DNA of 64,000 bases, taken from Ruminococcus gauvreauii. Lineage in GTDB: Bacteria > Bacillota > Clostridia > Lachnospirales > Lachnospiraceae. Shown in pieces: positions 1 to 7,783 of this stretch (the first letter of the stretch is position 1; each line of letters begins with the position of its first letter). The translations under genes and the position numbers were made by a program. The notes beneath the pieces are model-generated. The model made no database searches, was not told where the DNA came from, and was given only the letters and a program-made list of their open reading frames with translations. Where the stretch lies: the NCBI RefSeq assembly GCF_025151995.1, contig NZ_CP102290.1:2108001-2172000 (forward strand), written 5' to 3'.

Positions 1-1
1 C

Positions 2-241
2 CTTACAATTTTTCATTTGAATAGCGGTATGCTTGTTCCTATGGGTGGAGATTTTGACTTTATGGATGAACGGTCACACCATGCCGCAAGCGGTCTGAGC
101 GAAGAAGAATCAAAAAACCGGCAGTGCTTGCGTTATATCATGGAGAGTAGCGGATTTGAAGCCTATCGTTATGAATGGTGGCATTACGTCTTGGCGGACG
201 AGCCATACCCGGATACATATTTTGATTTTTGCATTGCCTAG
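2..241 (+). CDS. D-alanyl-D-alanine dipeptidase (VanX family), C-terminal part
   Basis: The frame is open from base 2, so the gene begins upstream of the window. The product would hydrolyse D-Ala-D-Ala, either in cell-wall dipeptide recycling or, inside a van cluster, in glycopeptide resistance. Visible family features are the LVPMGGDFD stretch, the ERSHH segment and the EWWHY motif, which holds the catalytic Glu and a zinc-binding His of VanX-type enzymes. The upstream zinc ligands lie outside the window. No vanH, vanA or vanS gene is visible, so resistance cannot be inferred; many gut Clostridia carry stand-alone VanX-like enzymes. Confidence 0.8.
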   Translation, partial: LTIFHLNSGMLVPMGGDFDFMDERSHHAASGLSEEESKNRQCLRYIMESSGFEAYRYEWWHYVLADEPYPDTYFDFCIA

Positions 242-380
242 TGAGAACTTGAAGAAATGAAAAATGTAAGATTATAAGGACAAGCGGCATGAGGTGCTTT
301 CCCTTTTTATAAAGGATCGTAATTTCCTGTATGTTTGTGGGTAAAATTATAGAAAAATGATATACAGGAGGTCTACGATC

Positions 381-1217
381 ATGAAACAATTGACAGAAGA
401 AAAAATACAGGCGTTTGAAGAAAGTCTCTATCTGAATGAAAAATCCAAAGCGACTGTAAGCAAATATCTCCGGACCGTGCGTAAACTGGCGGAGTATTTG
501 CAGGGGAAGGAACTTACTAAACCTCGTCTTTTGGAATACCGGGAGATACTGCAAAATCAGGTAAAGGCCCAGACAGTCAACGGAACGCTGTCGTCTATCA
601 ACGCTTTTCTGGAGTTCTGCGGGTGGCAGGACTGCAAGATAAAACTCTTAAAGGTACAGAGGAAAGCGTTTCTGGATGAGACGCGGGAACTGTCTGAAGC
701 GGAATACAAACAGCTTTTGGCGGCAGCTCAAGCCAAAGGAAATGAGCGGTTGTACCTGGTCATGCTGACCATTTGCGGTACAGGCATTAGGGTCAGCGAG
801 CTGCAGCATATTACGGTGGAGGCGGCTCAAACCGGACGGGCGGAAATTTGCATGAAAGGAAAAAACCGCACTGTTCTTCTGCAAAAGGAATTGCGTGTCA
901 GGTTGTTGAAATACGCAAAAGAGCTGGGTATAGACGAGGGCCACATTTTTCGCACCAGAAGTGGAAAGCCCTTGGATCGGACAAACATCTGCCATGATAT
1001 GAAAAAGCTCTGCGCCAGCGCCAAAGTGGATCCCCGTAAGGTTTTTCCTCACAACCTGCGGCATTTGTTCGCCCGCAGCTTTTACGCCATTGAGAAGAAC
1101 CTGGCACATTTGGCGGACATCCTCGGCCACAGCCGTATTGAAACTACGCGAATCTATGTGGCGGCCAGCGCTACAGCTCACGAGCGGATCTTGAATAAAA
1201 TGAAGCTCATTTTATAA
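381..1217 (+). CDS. Tyrosine recombinase, probable invertase of the adjacent promoter switch
   Basis: A 278-residue XerC/D-like tyrosine recombinase. The start at 381 is chosen because AGGAGG lies at 366-371, nine bases upstream. An N-terminal SAM-like DNA-binding domain (about residues 1-100) precedes the catalytic domain. The expected catalytic residues are visible: R137 in GTGIRVSEL, H224 and R227 in HNLRH, H250 in LGHSR and Y259 in RIYV. Its stop codon is four bases before the left arm of a pair of 28-bp inverted repeats enclosing a promoter. That position is typical of dedicated invertases for phase-variable surface genes in Clostridia and Bacteroides. The recombinase call is firm; the substrate is inferred from position. 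Confidence 0.9.
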   Translation: MKQLTEEKIQAFEESLYLNEKSKATVSKYLRTVRKLAEYLQGKELTKPRLLEYREILQNQVKAQTVNGTLSSINAFLEFCGWQDCKIKLLKVQRKAFLDETRELSEAEYKQLLAAAQAKGNERLYLVMLTICGTGIRVSELQHITVEAAQTGRAEICMKGKNRTVLLQKELRVRLLKYAKELGIDEGHIFRTRSGKPLDRTNICHDMKKLCASAKVDPRKVFPHNLRHLFARSFYAIEKNLAHLADILGHSRIETTRIYVAASATAHERILNKMKLIL

Positions 1218-1221
1218 AAAA

Positions 1222-1249
1222 ACCACAGACTAACTCATCTGTGGTAAAT
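1222..1249 (+). repeat. Left inverted repeat of putative invertible promoter (28 bp)
   Basis: These 28 bases match the reverse complement of 1502-1529 exactly. The repeat contains ACCACAGA, an 8-base spacer (CTAACTCA) and TCTGTGGT. Two 8-bp inverted arms around a short asymmetric spacer is how a tyrosine-recombinase crossover site is built. Read leftward, the same hairpin is followed by seven T residues and could stop transcripts coming from the internal promoter. Confidence 0.9.
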
Positions 1250-1290
1250 ATTATCACGCCTGTATCGTGAAGCACGTTACAAACATTTAT

Positions 1291-1319
1291 ATTATAGCGT
1301 AAAACCCCCATATTTTCAA
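1291..1319 (-). promoter_or_regulatory. Sigma-A-type promoter inside the invertible segment
   Basis: On the minus strand, TTGAAA (1314-1319) and TATAAT (1291-1296) are separated by exactly 17 bp. As read here the promoter fires leftward, away from the surface-protein genes. No comparable rightward promoter was seen inside the segment. Confidence 0.8.
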
Positions 1320-1379
1320 GTGATACATAGCAAAAGTAAGGGGAAAATCCCACATAAAACGATATTTGTGCATGACGAG

Positions 1380-1413
1380 AAAGCCTGCATCTGCTGTTTT
1401 ATTTGCAGGCTTT
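1380..1413 (+). terminator. Hairpin terminator within the invertible segment
   Basis: AAAGCCTGCA pairs perfectly with TGCAGGCTTT, followed by CTTGTT. The stem is flanked by A and T residues on both sides, so it may act in both directions. Confidence 0.6.
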
Positions 1414-1430
1414 CTTGTTGTGGCCAAGTG

Positions 1431-1471
1431 AGGCGATTTGCGGACAAAGCAAGTCGCCTTTTTCTTTTTCT
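1431..1471 (+). terminator. Rho-independent terminator within the invertible segment
   Basis: AGGCGATTTGC pairs with GCAAGTCGCCT (11 bp, one G-U), followed by a T-rich tract. In the present orientation it would block read-through from the recombinase gene into the surface operon. Confidence 0.75.
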
Positions 1472-1501
1472 TCCTAAATCTACCGACTGCGGCCATACCC
1501 A

Positions 1502-1529
1502 ATTTACCACAGATGAGTTAGTCTGTGGT
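1502..1529 (-). repeat. Right inverted repeat of putative invertible promoter (28 bp)
   Basis: Exact reverse complement of 1222-1249, with the spacer in the opposite orientation (TGAGTTAG), as needed for recombination to invert rather than delete the segment. Confidence 0.9.
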
Positions 1530-1587
1530 ATCGAGCCGCATGTTTAAAGAAGGCGAGTCGGAAAATTGTATGGCAAGGAGGTGAGTT

Positions 1588-1866
1588 ATGAATGGAATGA
1601 AAATTGGCACGATAGGGCTGCTGGATATTTTGGCGGCCAAAAGCGGATGTATGTATCTGTCTGATCTGGCGAAAACGGGAACAAATATGATCATGCCTCA
1701 CCACCTGCATGAAATCAATGCGCAGGAATTTAGCCTGCGGGAATGGGAGGATGCGGTTTCCTATTTGACCGGACAGAGTCAATCCTTCACAGCACCAGAA
1801 CAAGCGAAGCAATATTTAGTTGGGTGCATGCTGAATCAATTTGCAGAAAACCATGAAAAGAGGTAA
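1588..1866 (+). CDS. Small hypothetical protein, first gene of the switched operon
   Basis: A 92-residue cytoplasmic protein with no signal peptide or membrane segment. The start is set by AAGGAGGTG at 1575-1583. It is the first gene after the invertible segment and ends five bases before the next start codon, so it should be co-transcribed with the two surface-protein genes. It is mixed helical with two Cys residues and no motif that I recognise. Its position suggests a regulatory or accessory role in the switched operon, but no function can be assigned. Confidence 0.7.
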   Translation: MNGMKIGTIGLLDILAAKSGCMYLSDLAKTGTNMIMPHHLHEINAQEFSLREWEDAVSYLTGQSQSFTAPEQAKQYLVGCMLNQFAENHEKR

Positions 1867-1871
1867 AGATT

Positions 1872-3302
1872 ATGAAACAAACAAAAAAGAGCAGACTGCT
1901 GGCCATTTTGTTGTCGGCCGCTATGTTGCTGAGTATGCTCCCCACTGTGGCCTTTGCAGAAGAAACCGAGAGTATACCAGCGGAGCAATGCACTGTCACC
2001 GAAGGCTGCACGCTGGAGGATGGGCATGAAGGAGAGTGCGCCATTGCAGAACCCGAAACGGAACCTATTGCAGAGATGGTAACGGAACCTATTGCAGAGC
2101 CGGCAGAAGCAACAGAGGCAGAAAATACAACGGGAACGGAAGAAAACAAATCAGAACCTTCTGAAACAACGGAAGAAACAGCTACAGAAGAAGCTGTTGA
2201 AGAACAAGTGGAAACTTTATCAGAAAGTGGAGTCATTACGTCTGACGAGCTGATTAGAGCTATCAATAATGTTGAAAACGATGGAACTGTTACACTTGCG
2301 GGCGATATTGCTGGTAATGTGGAAGTCTCATCAAATAAGCAGTTTACATTGGACTTAAATGGAAAAACATTAAACGGCCAGATCAGAATTAGTAATGCAG
2401 ATGCAAATGTATCTATTCAAAATGGGACAGTTACTTATAACGGATCATCTACAAATGATGCAACAATTGTAATATCAGCGGGAAAAGCAGTACTTTCAGA
2501 TAATCTGACAGTTAATGCAACTTCCACTAGTGGTCAGTCAATTGCAATTGTTGTTGCATACAATGGTCAGTTAGATGCCAATGGTGTTAATGTAAACTCT
2601 AATGATTATGGTATAGGATTGCTAAATTCAGCACAAGCAAACCTCGCAAATATGAATGTATTGACTGGTGGAAACCCAATTTCTACAAGCGCTGCTCAAA
2701 GTGACTCAAGCATGAATGTTACGATTGATGGCGGAACATATAAATGTACTAATGCAAATGGTAACTGGTCTTATGTAGGTATTTACTGGGCAAGTCATGG
2801 TACATTGAACATTAAGAATGGTACATTTACTTCACTATCACCAGAAGCCGCTTCATTATTTGTAAAAAATGGTACTGTAAACATTGATAATGGTAATTTT
2901 ACGGGAACAAAGGATGGAATAAAAATCACTTCCGAAGAAGCAAACGCCCAAAAGATTGAAGTAAATATCAATGGCGGACATTTTGCAGGCACCAGAACAG
3001 GTTTGTATATTAAAACAACTGCCAATGGCGGCGCTCAAGGAAATTTCAGGGTAACTGTGAAAGATGGTGATTTTGATGGTACGAAATATGGCTTCTACAC
3101 AGATATAAAGGGATTTGACCCAAACGTATCTTTTGAGGGTGGTTTTTTTAATAAAGGAACTGACGGATTTGTGACTTCATTGAGGAGTTTTATAACGGGT
3201 GGAACATATGAATTTAATCCCGAAGCCGTTGGATATACCGTAAATAATTGCATGGTCATTGGAGATAGTACCATTGGATATACGGTTATTCTTATAAAAT
3301 AG
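1872..3302 (+). CDS. Secreted repetitive surface protein, probable beta-helix
   Basis: A 476-residue secreted protein. It has a signal peptide (basic MKQTKKSR, hydrophobic core, cleavage after VAFA near residue 30). A Glu/Thr-rich low-complexity linker follows (about 35-120). The rest is rich in Asn, Gly, Thr and Val with recurring short strand-turn units such as NIKNGTF, NIDNGNF and NINGGHF, typical of a right-handed beta-helix like those of pectate-lyase-fold adhesins. There is no C-terminal sorting motif or membrane anchor, so it is either released or held by another component. It lies between the small gene at 1588 and the anchored protein at 3312, ten bases apart from the latter. Confidence 0.8.
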   Translation: MKQTKKSRLLAILLSAAMLLSMLPTVAFAEETESIPAEQCTVTEGCTLEDGHEGECAIAEPETEPIAEMVTEPIAEPAEATEAENTTGTEENKSEPSETTEETATEEAVEEQVETLSESGVITSDELIRAINNVENDGTVTLAGDIAGNVEVSSNKQFTLDLNGKTLNGQIRISNADANVSIQNGTVTYNGSSTNDATIVISAGKAVLSDNLTVNATSTSGQSIAIVVAYNGQLDANGVNVNSNDYGIGLLNSAQANLANMNVLTGGNPISTSAAQSDSSMNVTIDGGTYKCTNANGNWSYVGIYWASHGTLNIKNGTFTSLSPEAASLFVKNGTVNIDNGNFTGTKDGIKITSEEANAQKIEVNINGGHFAGTRTGLYIKTTANGGAQGNFRVTVKDGDFDGTKYGFYTDIKGFDPNVSFEGGFFNKGTDGFVTSLRSFITGGTYEFNPEAVGYTVNNCMVIGDSTIGYTVILIK

Positions 3303-3311
3303 GAGTGAAAC

Positions 3312-5237
3312 ATGGTGAGAAGATTTAGAAAAACAATGTGTTTTATAGTGGCTTTATGTTTTATACTTGGTTTATCTTTCGCCAATGTTGCATTTGCCGC
3401 TGAAATAAGTTTAGCAGACTTGCAAGCAGAATGGACAAATGCCAAAAATTATTATCCCGGGAAAAGCATGACGCTAAACGGAACGACTTATTTTTGCAAT
3501 TTTGGTGTTGATCCGTCGGGGGAAAGGAAGAATGGTTCATGGTCGACAACTCCTGATGTTGAGCATAGTTTTCTGGGTGCAGAGGCAAATTACTATAATA
3601 CACAGAACGACACAGTAAAGAACAATATGCAGGCTTGTGCCTACGTCAAAATTAAAAGCCAAAGATTTTCTGAATTTTGGGATTGGATAACATTTGCAAC
3701 TTTAGATGAGGCGTTTAAGTATGCTGAAGATGGCGATACAATCATACTCAACGGTGATTATAACGATGTATCATTGAATGGCCATGTTGGAAATGAGTTA
3801 TGCAAGAATGGTACAGTAACAGTTACTTATAAAGTATCCTCTAACTTTACAGTACCAAAGGATAAGAATATCACTCTTGATCTTAACGGGCATACTATCA
3901 CTGCTTCAACGATGAATGGAAGAACGGCTGTATTTCCCCAAATGGACATTCAAGATATAATTGCAAATAAAGAACCGGGACCAGCAGCCATGTCGGGAGA
4001 TGTCACCGAGCGTATTGGCATCACTGTAGAAGCAGGAGCAAGTCTAAATATTATTGATACTGTTGGTGGCGGCAAAATTGTCAGTGCGGCAAGAGCAGAA
4101 AACAGCAATAAAAACGAAAGTGAACAAGAATATCATGCGATTGTCAACAAAGGAAAATTAACGATTGCTGCTAATGTTACTCTTGAAAATCCATCAGAAG
4201 ATACAACCAATGGTACTTCATTTGATGTATATCAAGCAAAAGGTGCTATAACAAATATACCAATTTCATTGCAGGAAACTACAAGTACAAACGCTAAAGC
4301 TATCAGTACGGGAAGTGATGTCGTCTTTTTAGTTGATGATACAACATATACTGCATATGAAGATACACAGAAAAAATTAGAAGATTTTGTTGCACAACTT
4401 CTTCAAGATAAAAACTACACAGATAAAAATATAGATACATTATATAAACTTCTTGAAGAAAAGAAAACAGGACTTGCTAATACATTATTAAATGAAGGAA
4501 ATATTGAAGACCTTTTACGAGAAGCATTGGAAAAAGCTGAACAAGAAATTGCTGCCGAAGCCGATAAGCTCCCTGTAAAAGGACATGACTACAAAGAGGA
4601 ATGGTCTTCTGATGAAACAAATCATTGGCATGATTGCAATGACTGTGATGAAAGAACAGATATAGCAGAACATATATTTAAGTGGATTGTTGACAAAGAA
4701 GCAACCGTTGCCCAAAAGGGAAGCAAGCATGAGGAATGCACCGTTTGCCATTACAAGAAAGCGGCTGTAGAGATCCCCGCACTCGAAGGACATGACTACA
4801 AAGAGGAATGGTCCTCTGATGAAACAAATCATTGGCATGATTGCAATGACTGTGATGAAAGAACAGATATAGCAGAACATATATTTAAGTGGATTGTTGA
4901 CAAAGAAGCAACCGTTGCCCAAAAGGGAAGCAAGCATGAGGAATGCACCGTTTGCCATTACAAGAAAGCGGCTGTAGAGATCTCCGCACTCGGCGGAAAC
5001 ACGGACAATCCCAGCAAGCCGAACGGAGGCAGTTCGCAGACGGGCAGTCCCAGCAAGCCGAACGGAGGCAGTTCGCAGACGGGCAATCCCAGCAAGCCGA
5101 GCGGTGGCAGTCCACAGACGGGAGATAACAGCAATGTAACTCTCTGGATTTCAGTGATGGTGGTTTCCCTGATCTGCCTGGTTGGGGTGCTTCTGGTGAT
5201 GAAAAAGAAAATCTATCGAAGAAAATGGGAGAAATAA
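3312..5237 (+). CDS. Sortase-anchored surface protein with tandem repeats and SPQTG motif
   Basis: A 641-residue cell-wall protein. The N-terminal signal peptide (MVRRFRK, hydrophobic core, AFAAE) is followed by a region with beta-helix-like segments (about 130-340) and a helical Glu/Lys-rich segment (about 350-425). Two nearly identical 69-residue repeats follow, each with a W-x-x-C-x-x-C type HWHDCNDCD motif and a second Cys pair (CTVC). Next come three 13-residue Ser/Pro/Gly-rich repeats, then the sorting signal SPQTGD, a hydrophobic segment and a basic tail (MKKKIYRRK). SPQTG fits the (S/P)PxTG motif known for clostridial sortase B, and a class B sortase is encoded at 24236. Likely phase-variable through the upstream switch. 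Confidence 0.85.
   Translation: MVRRFRKTMCFIVALCFILGLSFANVAFAAEISLADLQAEWTNAKNYYPGKSMTLNGTTYFCNFGVDPSGERKNGSWSTTPDVEHSFLGAEANYYNTQNDTVKNNMQACAYVKIKSQRFSEFWDWITFATLDEAFKYAEDGDTIILNGDYNDVSLNGHVGNELCKNGTVTVTYKVSSNFTVPKDKNITLDLNGHTITASTMNGRTAVFPQMDIQDIIANKEPGPAAMSGDVTERIGITVEAGASLNIIDTVGGGKIVSAARAENSNKNESEQEYHAIVNKGKLTIAANVTLENPSEDTTNGTSFDVYQAKGAITNIPISLQETTSTNAKAISTGSDVVFLVDDTTYTAYEDTQKKLEDFVAQLLQDKNYTDKNIDTLYKLLEEKKTGLANTLLNEGNIEDLLREALEKAEQEIAAEADKLPVKGHDYKEEWSSDETNHWHDCNDCDERTDIAEHIFKWIVDKEATVAQKGSKHEECTVCHYKKAAVEIPALEGHDYKEEWSSDETNHWHDCNDCDERTDIAEHIFKWIVDKEATVAQKGSKHEECTVCHYKKAAVEISALGGNTDNPSKPNGGSSQTGSPSKPNGGSSQTGNPSKPSGGSPQTGDNSNVTLWISVMVVSLICLVGVLLVMKKKIYRRKWEK
4581..4994 (+). repeat. Two tandem 207-bp in-frame repeats
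   Basis: The units begin at 4581 and 4788 and are almost identical at DNA level, encoding 69 residues each with two Cys pairs. Such near-identity points to recent duplication, and copy number can change by slippage or recombination. Confidence 0.95.
5010..5126 (+). repeat. Three tandem 39-bp repeats ahead of the sorting signal
   Basis: Units at 5010, 5049 and 5088 encode PSKPNGGSSQTG-type blocks. Only the last has the full SPQTG sorting motif; the first two have SSQTG. They probably form the wall-spanning spacer. Confidence 0.9.
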
Positions 5238-5247
5238 TTTAATGTTC

Positions 5248-5280
5248 AGCGGTGCGTGGGGATGACCCCGTACCGCTTTT
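5248..5280 (+). terminator. Terminator of the surface-protein operon
   Basis: AGCGGT pairs with ACCGCT through a G/C-rich inner stem (GGGG with CCCC), followed by TTTT. It lies just after the stop codon at 5237. Confidence 0.7.
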
Positions 5281-5387
5281 CTAATAAAACGCATGGTATT
5301 CCATAAATAGGGAGGCACTGTTTGCTAATGCGGAAACTTGACACTCAATGTCTTATTTCTGTAAAATTGACAGAGGAGGTGCCTTGA

Positions 5388-6299
5388 ATGAAAAGCAACA
5401 GGATGTTCGGTATATTATGTATTTTATTGGAGCGGGAAAAAATAACGGCACAGGAGCTGGCGGAGTATTTTGAGGTCTCTGTGCGCACGATCCATAGGGA
5501 TTTGTTGGATTTGTCCAGCGCAGGGTTCCCAGTGACTACACAGCAGGGCATTGGCGGCGGTATATCTTTGCTTCCAAACTTTAAATACAGCAAATCAGTC
5601 CTGAATAAAGAGGACATAGATCTAATTGTGTCCGGCATACAAGGGTTTGCAAGTATTGATGAAAGTTCAAAAATAAAGACACTGCTTGCGAAGCTGCGTC
5701 TTGGGCAGGAAGATAAGCTGCTGCTGGAGAACGATATCATCATTGATTTCACATCCTGGAACCATAAGAATACGACCATTGAAAAAATCAAAATCATCCG
5801 TTCTGCGATTGCCTCCCGGCGCCTGCTGGAAATAGAGTATTACAGTAGCAATGGTTACTCCAAAAGAACCGTGGAACCCTACAAGCTCATTTTTAAGGAA
5901 GAATACTGGTATCTTTTCGCCTACTGCACACAAAGACAGGATTTCCGTGTTTTTAAGCTCAACAGAATATCGAAGCTAGCGCTTTGTGAGCAGACATATA
6001 CGGAACGGACTGATTATGAGATCCCAGTATTGCAGAGCGCCTTTTCAAATGGCGTGGGGCAATTGGTTACAGTCAGAATGGATAAATCCTATGAGTTTCT
6101 GGCGATTGATTTCTTTGGCCAGAGCAATATCCGGGAAGAAAATAATTCTCTCTACATTTCCTTCTATACGGAATACCCGGAGTGGATCGTAAGCACTTTT
6201 GCAAGCTTAGGAGATAAAGCGGAAATTATAGAGCCAAAGACGCTGCGGGATGATATCAAGGCATTTTTAGAGCAGGCCAGAAAACAATATGATAAATGA
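5388..6299 (+). CDS. YafY-type transcriptional regulator (HTH plus WYL domain)
   Basis: A 303-residue regulator. An N-terminal DeoR-like winged helix (about residues 1-60, including SVRTIHRDLLDL) is followed by a linker and a WYL ligand-sensing domain (about 140-215, with the EEYWYLFAYC core) and a C-terminal WCX region. Proteins of this kind bind DNA and respond to nucleotides or other ligands; many control stress, DNA-damage or defence genes. GAGGAGG lies close upstream of the start. The gene stands alone between two terminated units, so its target is unknown. Confidence 0.85.
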   Translation: MKSNRMFGILCILLEREKITAQELAEYFEVSVRTIHRDLLDLSSAGFPVTTQQGIGGGISLLPNFKYSKSVLNKEDIDLIVSGIQGFASIDESSKIKTLLAKLRLGQEDKLLLENDIIIDFTSWNHKNTTIEKIKIIRSAIASRRLLEIEYYSSNGYSKRTVEPYKLIFKEEYWYLFAYCTQRQDFRVFKLNRISKLALCEQTYTERTDYEIPVLQSAFSNGVGQLVTVRMDKSYEFLAIDFFGQSNIREENNSLYISFYTEYPEWIVSTFASLGDKAEIIEPKTLRDDIKAFLEQARKQYDK

Positions 6300-6363
6300 G
6301 AACCAGCGATTCTCACTTTTACGATAGGAAATCCTTTGCACAGATTGGCTCATAAAAATCCTC

Positions 6364-6422
6364 TTGACAAGTAAACGATCGTTTACTATAATATCAAAGA
6401 GATGAGGTGAACGATTGTTTAC
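6364..6422 (+). promoter_or_regulatory. Autoregulated TetR promoter with two operators
   Basis: TTGACA (6364-6369) and TATAAT (6387-6392) are 17 bp apart. The spacer is almost entirely filled by the perfect 16-bp palindrome GTAAACGATCGTTTAC (6371-6386). A second, imperfect copy, GTGAACGATTGTTTAC, lies at 6407-6422. Repressor binding would block polymerase directly. Confidence 0.85.
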
Positions 6423-6441
6423 ATTGTGGGAGGTGCATAGA

Positions 6442-7083
6442 ATGACTGATACAAAGGAAAAAATATTGGCCGTTGCATTGCAATTATTTGCAAAAGACGG
6501 ATATGAGGCAGTTTCCGTCAGTAAAATAGCAGAAAAATTGGGAATTACGAAAGGGGCACTGTATAAGCACTATGAAAACAAGAAGGATATTTTCAACAGT
6601 ATTGTCGCGCGTATGTCACAATCGGATCATGAAATAGCACGAAAATATGGTGTGCCAGAAAATGTGTTTGATTGTGCACCGGAACAATATGAGAAAATCG
6701 GATTGGAAAATCTAAAAAATTTTGCCGTTTCACAATACCGGTTTTGGACTTCAGATGAATTTGCCGCTGATTATCGTAAGATGCTCACATTAGAGCAGTA
6801 TCGTAATCCAGAATTAAACAAGTTGTATCAGGATAGCCTTGTGCGTGGGCCTGTTCTTTATTTACAAGATATTTTTCGTGAGATGATTAGATGTGGTGTG
6901 TTAAAGGAGAATGACCCATACCAACTTGCAATAGAATTTTTCTCCCCGATTTTTTTACTTATCAATATATCGGATGAAAATGAATCTTATGGGGATATTG
7001 AAAAACGGCTAATAAAGCATATTGATTTCTTTATAGAATCTCACACAAAGGAAAGGGAAAACAAAAATGAAATACATTCGTAG
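6442..7083 (+). CDS. TetR/AcrR-family repressor
   Basis: A 213-residue TetR-type repressor. The start at 6442 is preferred over an upstream TTG because GGGAGGTG (6428-6435) is correctly spaced. The N-terminal helix-turn-helix is clear (AEKLGITKGALYKHYENK, about residues 27-45). The C-terminal domain is a helical ligand-binding and dimerisation domain of normal size. It overlaps the downstream methyltransferase gene by 17 bases, so the two form an operon controlled by the palindromic promoter just upstream. The inducer is unknown. Confidence 0.9.
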   Translation: MTDTKEKILAVALQLFAKDGYEAVSVSKIAEKLGITKGALYKHYENKKDIFNSIVARMSQSDHEIARKYGVPENVFDCAPEQYEKIGLENLKNFAVSQYRFWTSDEFAADYRKMLTLEQYRNPELNKLYQDSLVRGPVLYLQDIFREMIRCGVLKENDPYQLAIEFFSPIFLLINISDENESYGDIEKRLIKHIDFFIESHTKERENKNEIHS

Positions 7084-7783
7084 TCAAACATATAACATTC
7101 CTGAATTACAGGCTAAAATTATGGGGCCAAATCCGATCAAACTGGAGGAGGAACTTTTACTTCATTGCAAAATCCCCCAAAACTCCATAGTATGTGATCT
7201 TGGCAGCGGTCAGGGGCTGACTTCCCTCTTTCTTGTAAAAGAGTATGGGTTTACTGTGTATGCCACGGATTTGTGGAGCGATCCGGAAGATAATCGAAAA
7301 TTCTTTCGCAAAATGGGGCTGTCCGATGAGCAGATTATTCCGATTAAGGCAGATGCCACGGCACTTCCTTTTGAAGAGGAATTTTTCGATGCAATCATTA
7401 GCACGGATTCCTATAATTATTTTGGACGCGATCCTAAATTCCTTGACGATAAATTGCTTCCATATCTTAAACATGGTGGCTATATTTATATTGCCATTCC
7501 CGGAATGAAAAAAGATTGTCATAATAATCTGCCACCAGAGCTACTTCTCTCATGGACGCCGGATCAGCTTGATTATATGCACGATATAATGTATTGGGAA
7601 AATATTATCCGCCACTGCAAAGGGGCCAGGGTAATTTCTATTCATGAGATGGAAAGCAATGAGGAAGTATGGAACGACTGGCTAAAACAAGAAAACGAGT
7701 ATGCAATCAGTGACCGTAAAGCTATGGAGGCTGGAGGAGGTAAATATTTGAATTTTATTTCTATTGTTCTTCAAAGATTATAG
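7067..7783 (+). CDS. SAM-dependent class I methyltransferase
   Basis: A 238-residue methyltransferase. Motif I is CDLGSGQGLTSL (about residues 43-54), followed by the acidic YATDLW at strand beta-2, the DATALPF segment and IISTDSYNYFG at motif IV. The fold and size fit small-molecule methyltransferases. It is translationally coupled to the TetR gene. A TetR-methyltransferase pair suggests inducible modification of a toxic compound or metabolite, but the sequence does not reveal the substrate. Confidence 0.8.
   Translation: MKYIRSQTYNIPELQAKIMGPNPIKLEEELLLHCKIPQNSIVCDLGSGQGLTSLFLVKEYGFTVYATDLWSDPEDNRKFFRKMGLSDEQIIPIKADATALPFEEEFFDAIISTDSYNYFGRDPKFLDDKLLPYLKHGGYIYIAIPGMKKDCHNNLPPELLLSWTPDQLDYMHDIMYWENIIRHCKGARVISIHEMESNEEVWNDWLKQENEYAISDRKAMEAGGGKYLNFISIVLQRL

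Larger units (their letters stand above)
1222..1529. other. Putative phase-variable invertible DNA segment, OFF orientation as read
   Basis: A 308-bp non-coding segment lies between perfect 28-bp inverted repeats, directly after a tyrosine recombinase gene and before a surface-protein operon. It holds one strong promoter on the minus strand, pointing away from the operon, and two rightward-acting terminators. Inversion would turn the promoter towards the gene at 1588 and move both terminators behind it. The layout matches known invertible promoters such as the RecV-controlled switches of Clostridioides difficile. Inversion itself is inferred, not shown. Confidence 0.8.

Noticed and set aside
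2..241. Vancomycin-resistance cluster
   Set aside because: Only the C-terminal end of a VanX-like dipeptidase is visible. No vanH, ligase or van regulatory genes are in the window, so resistance cannot be claimed.
1222..1249. The left repeat as a simple terminator of the recombinase gene
   Set aside because: There is no T tract in the rightward direction, and an exact reverse-complement copy 280 bp away with an enclosed promoter fits an invertible element better. A leftward terminator role may coexist.
4515..4958. Minus-strand open frame of 147 codons opposite the surface-protein repeats
   Set aside because: It consists of the antisense of the duplicated 207-bp units, has no ribosome site and no family features.
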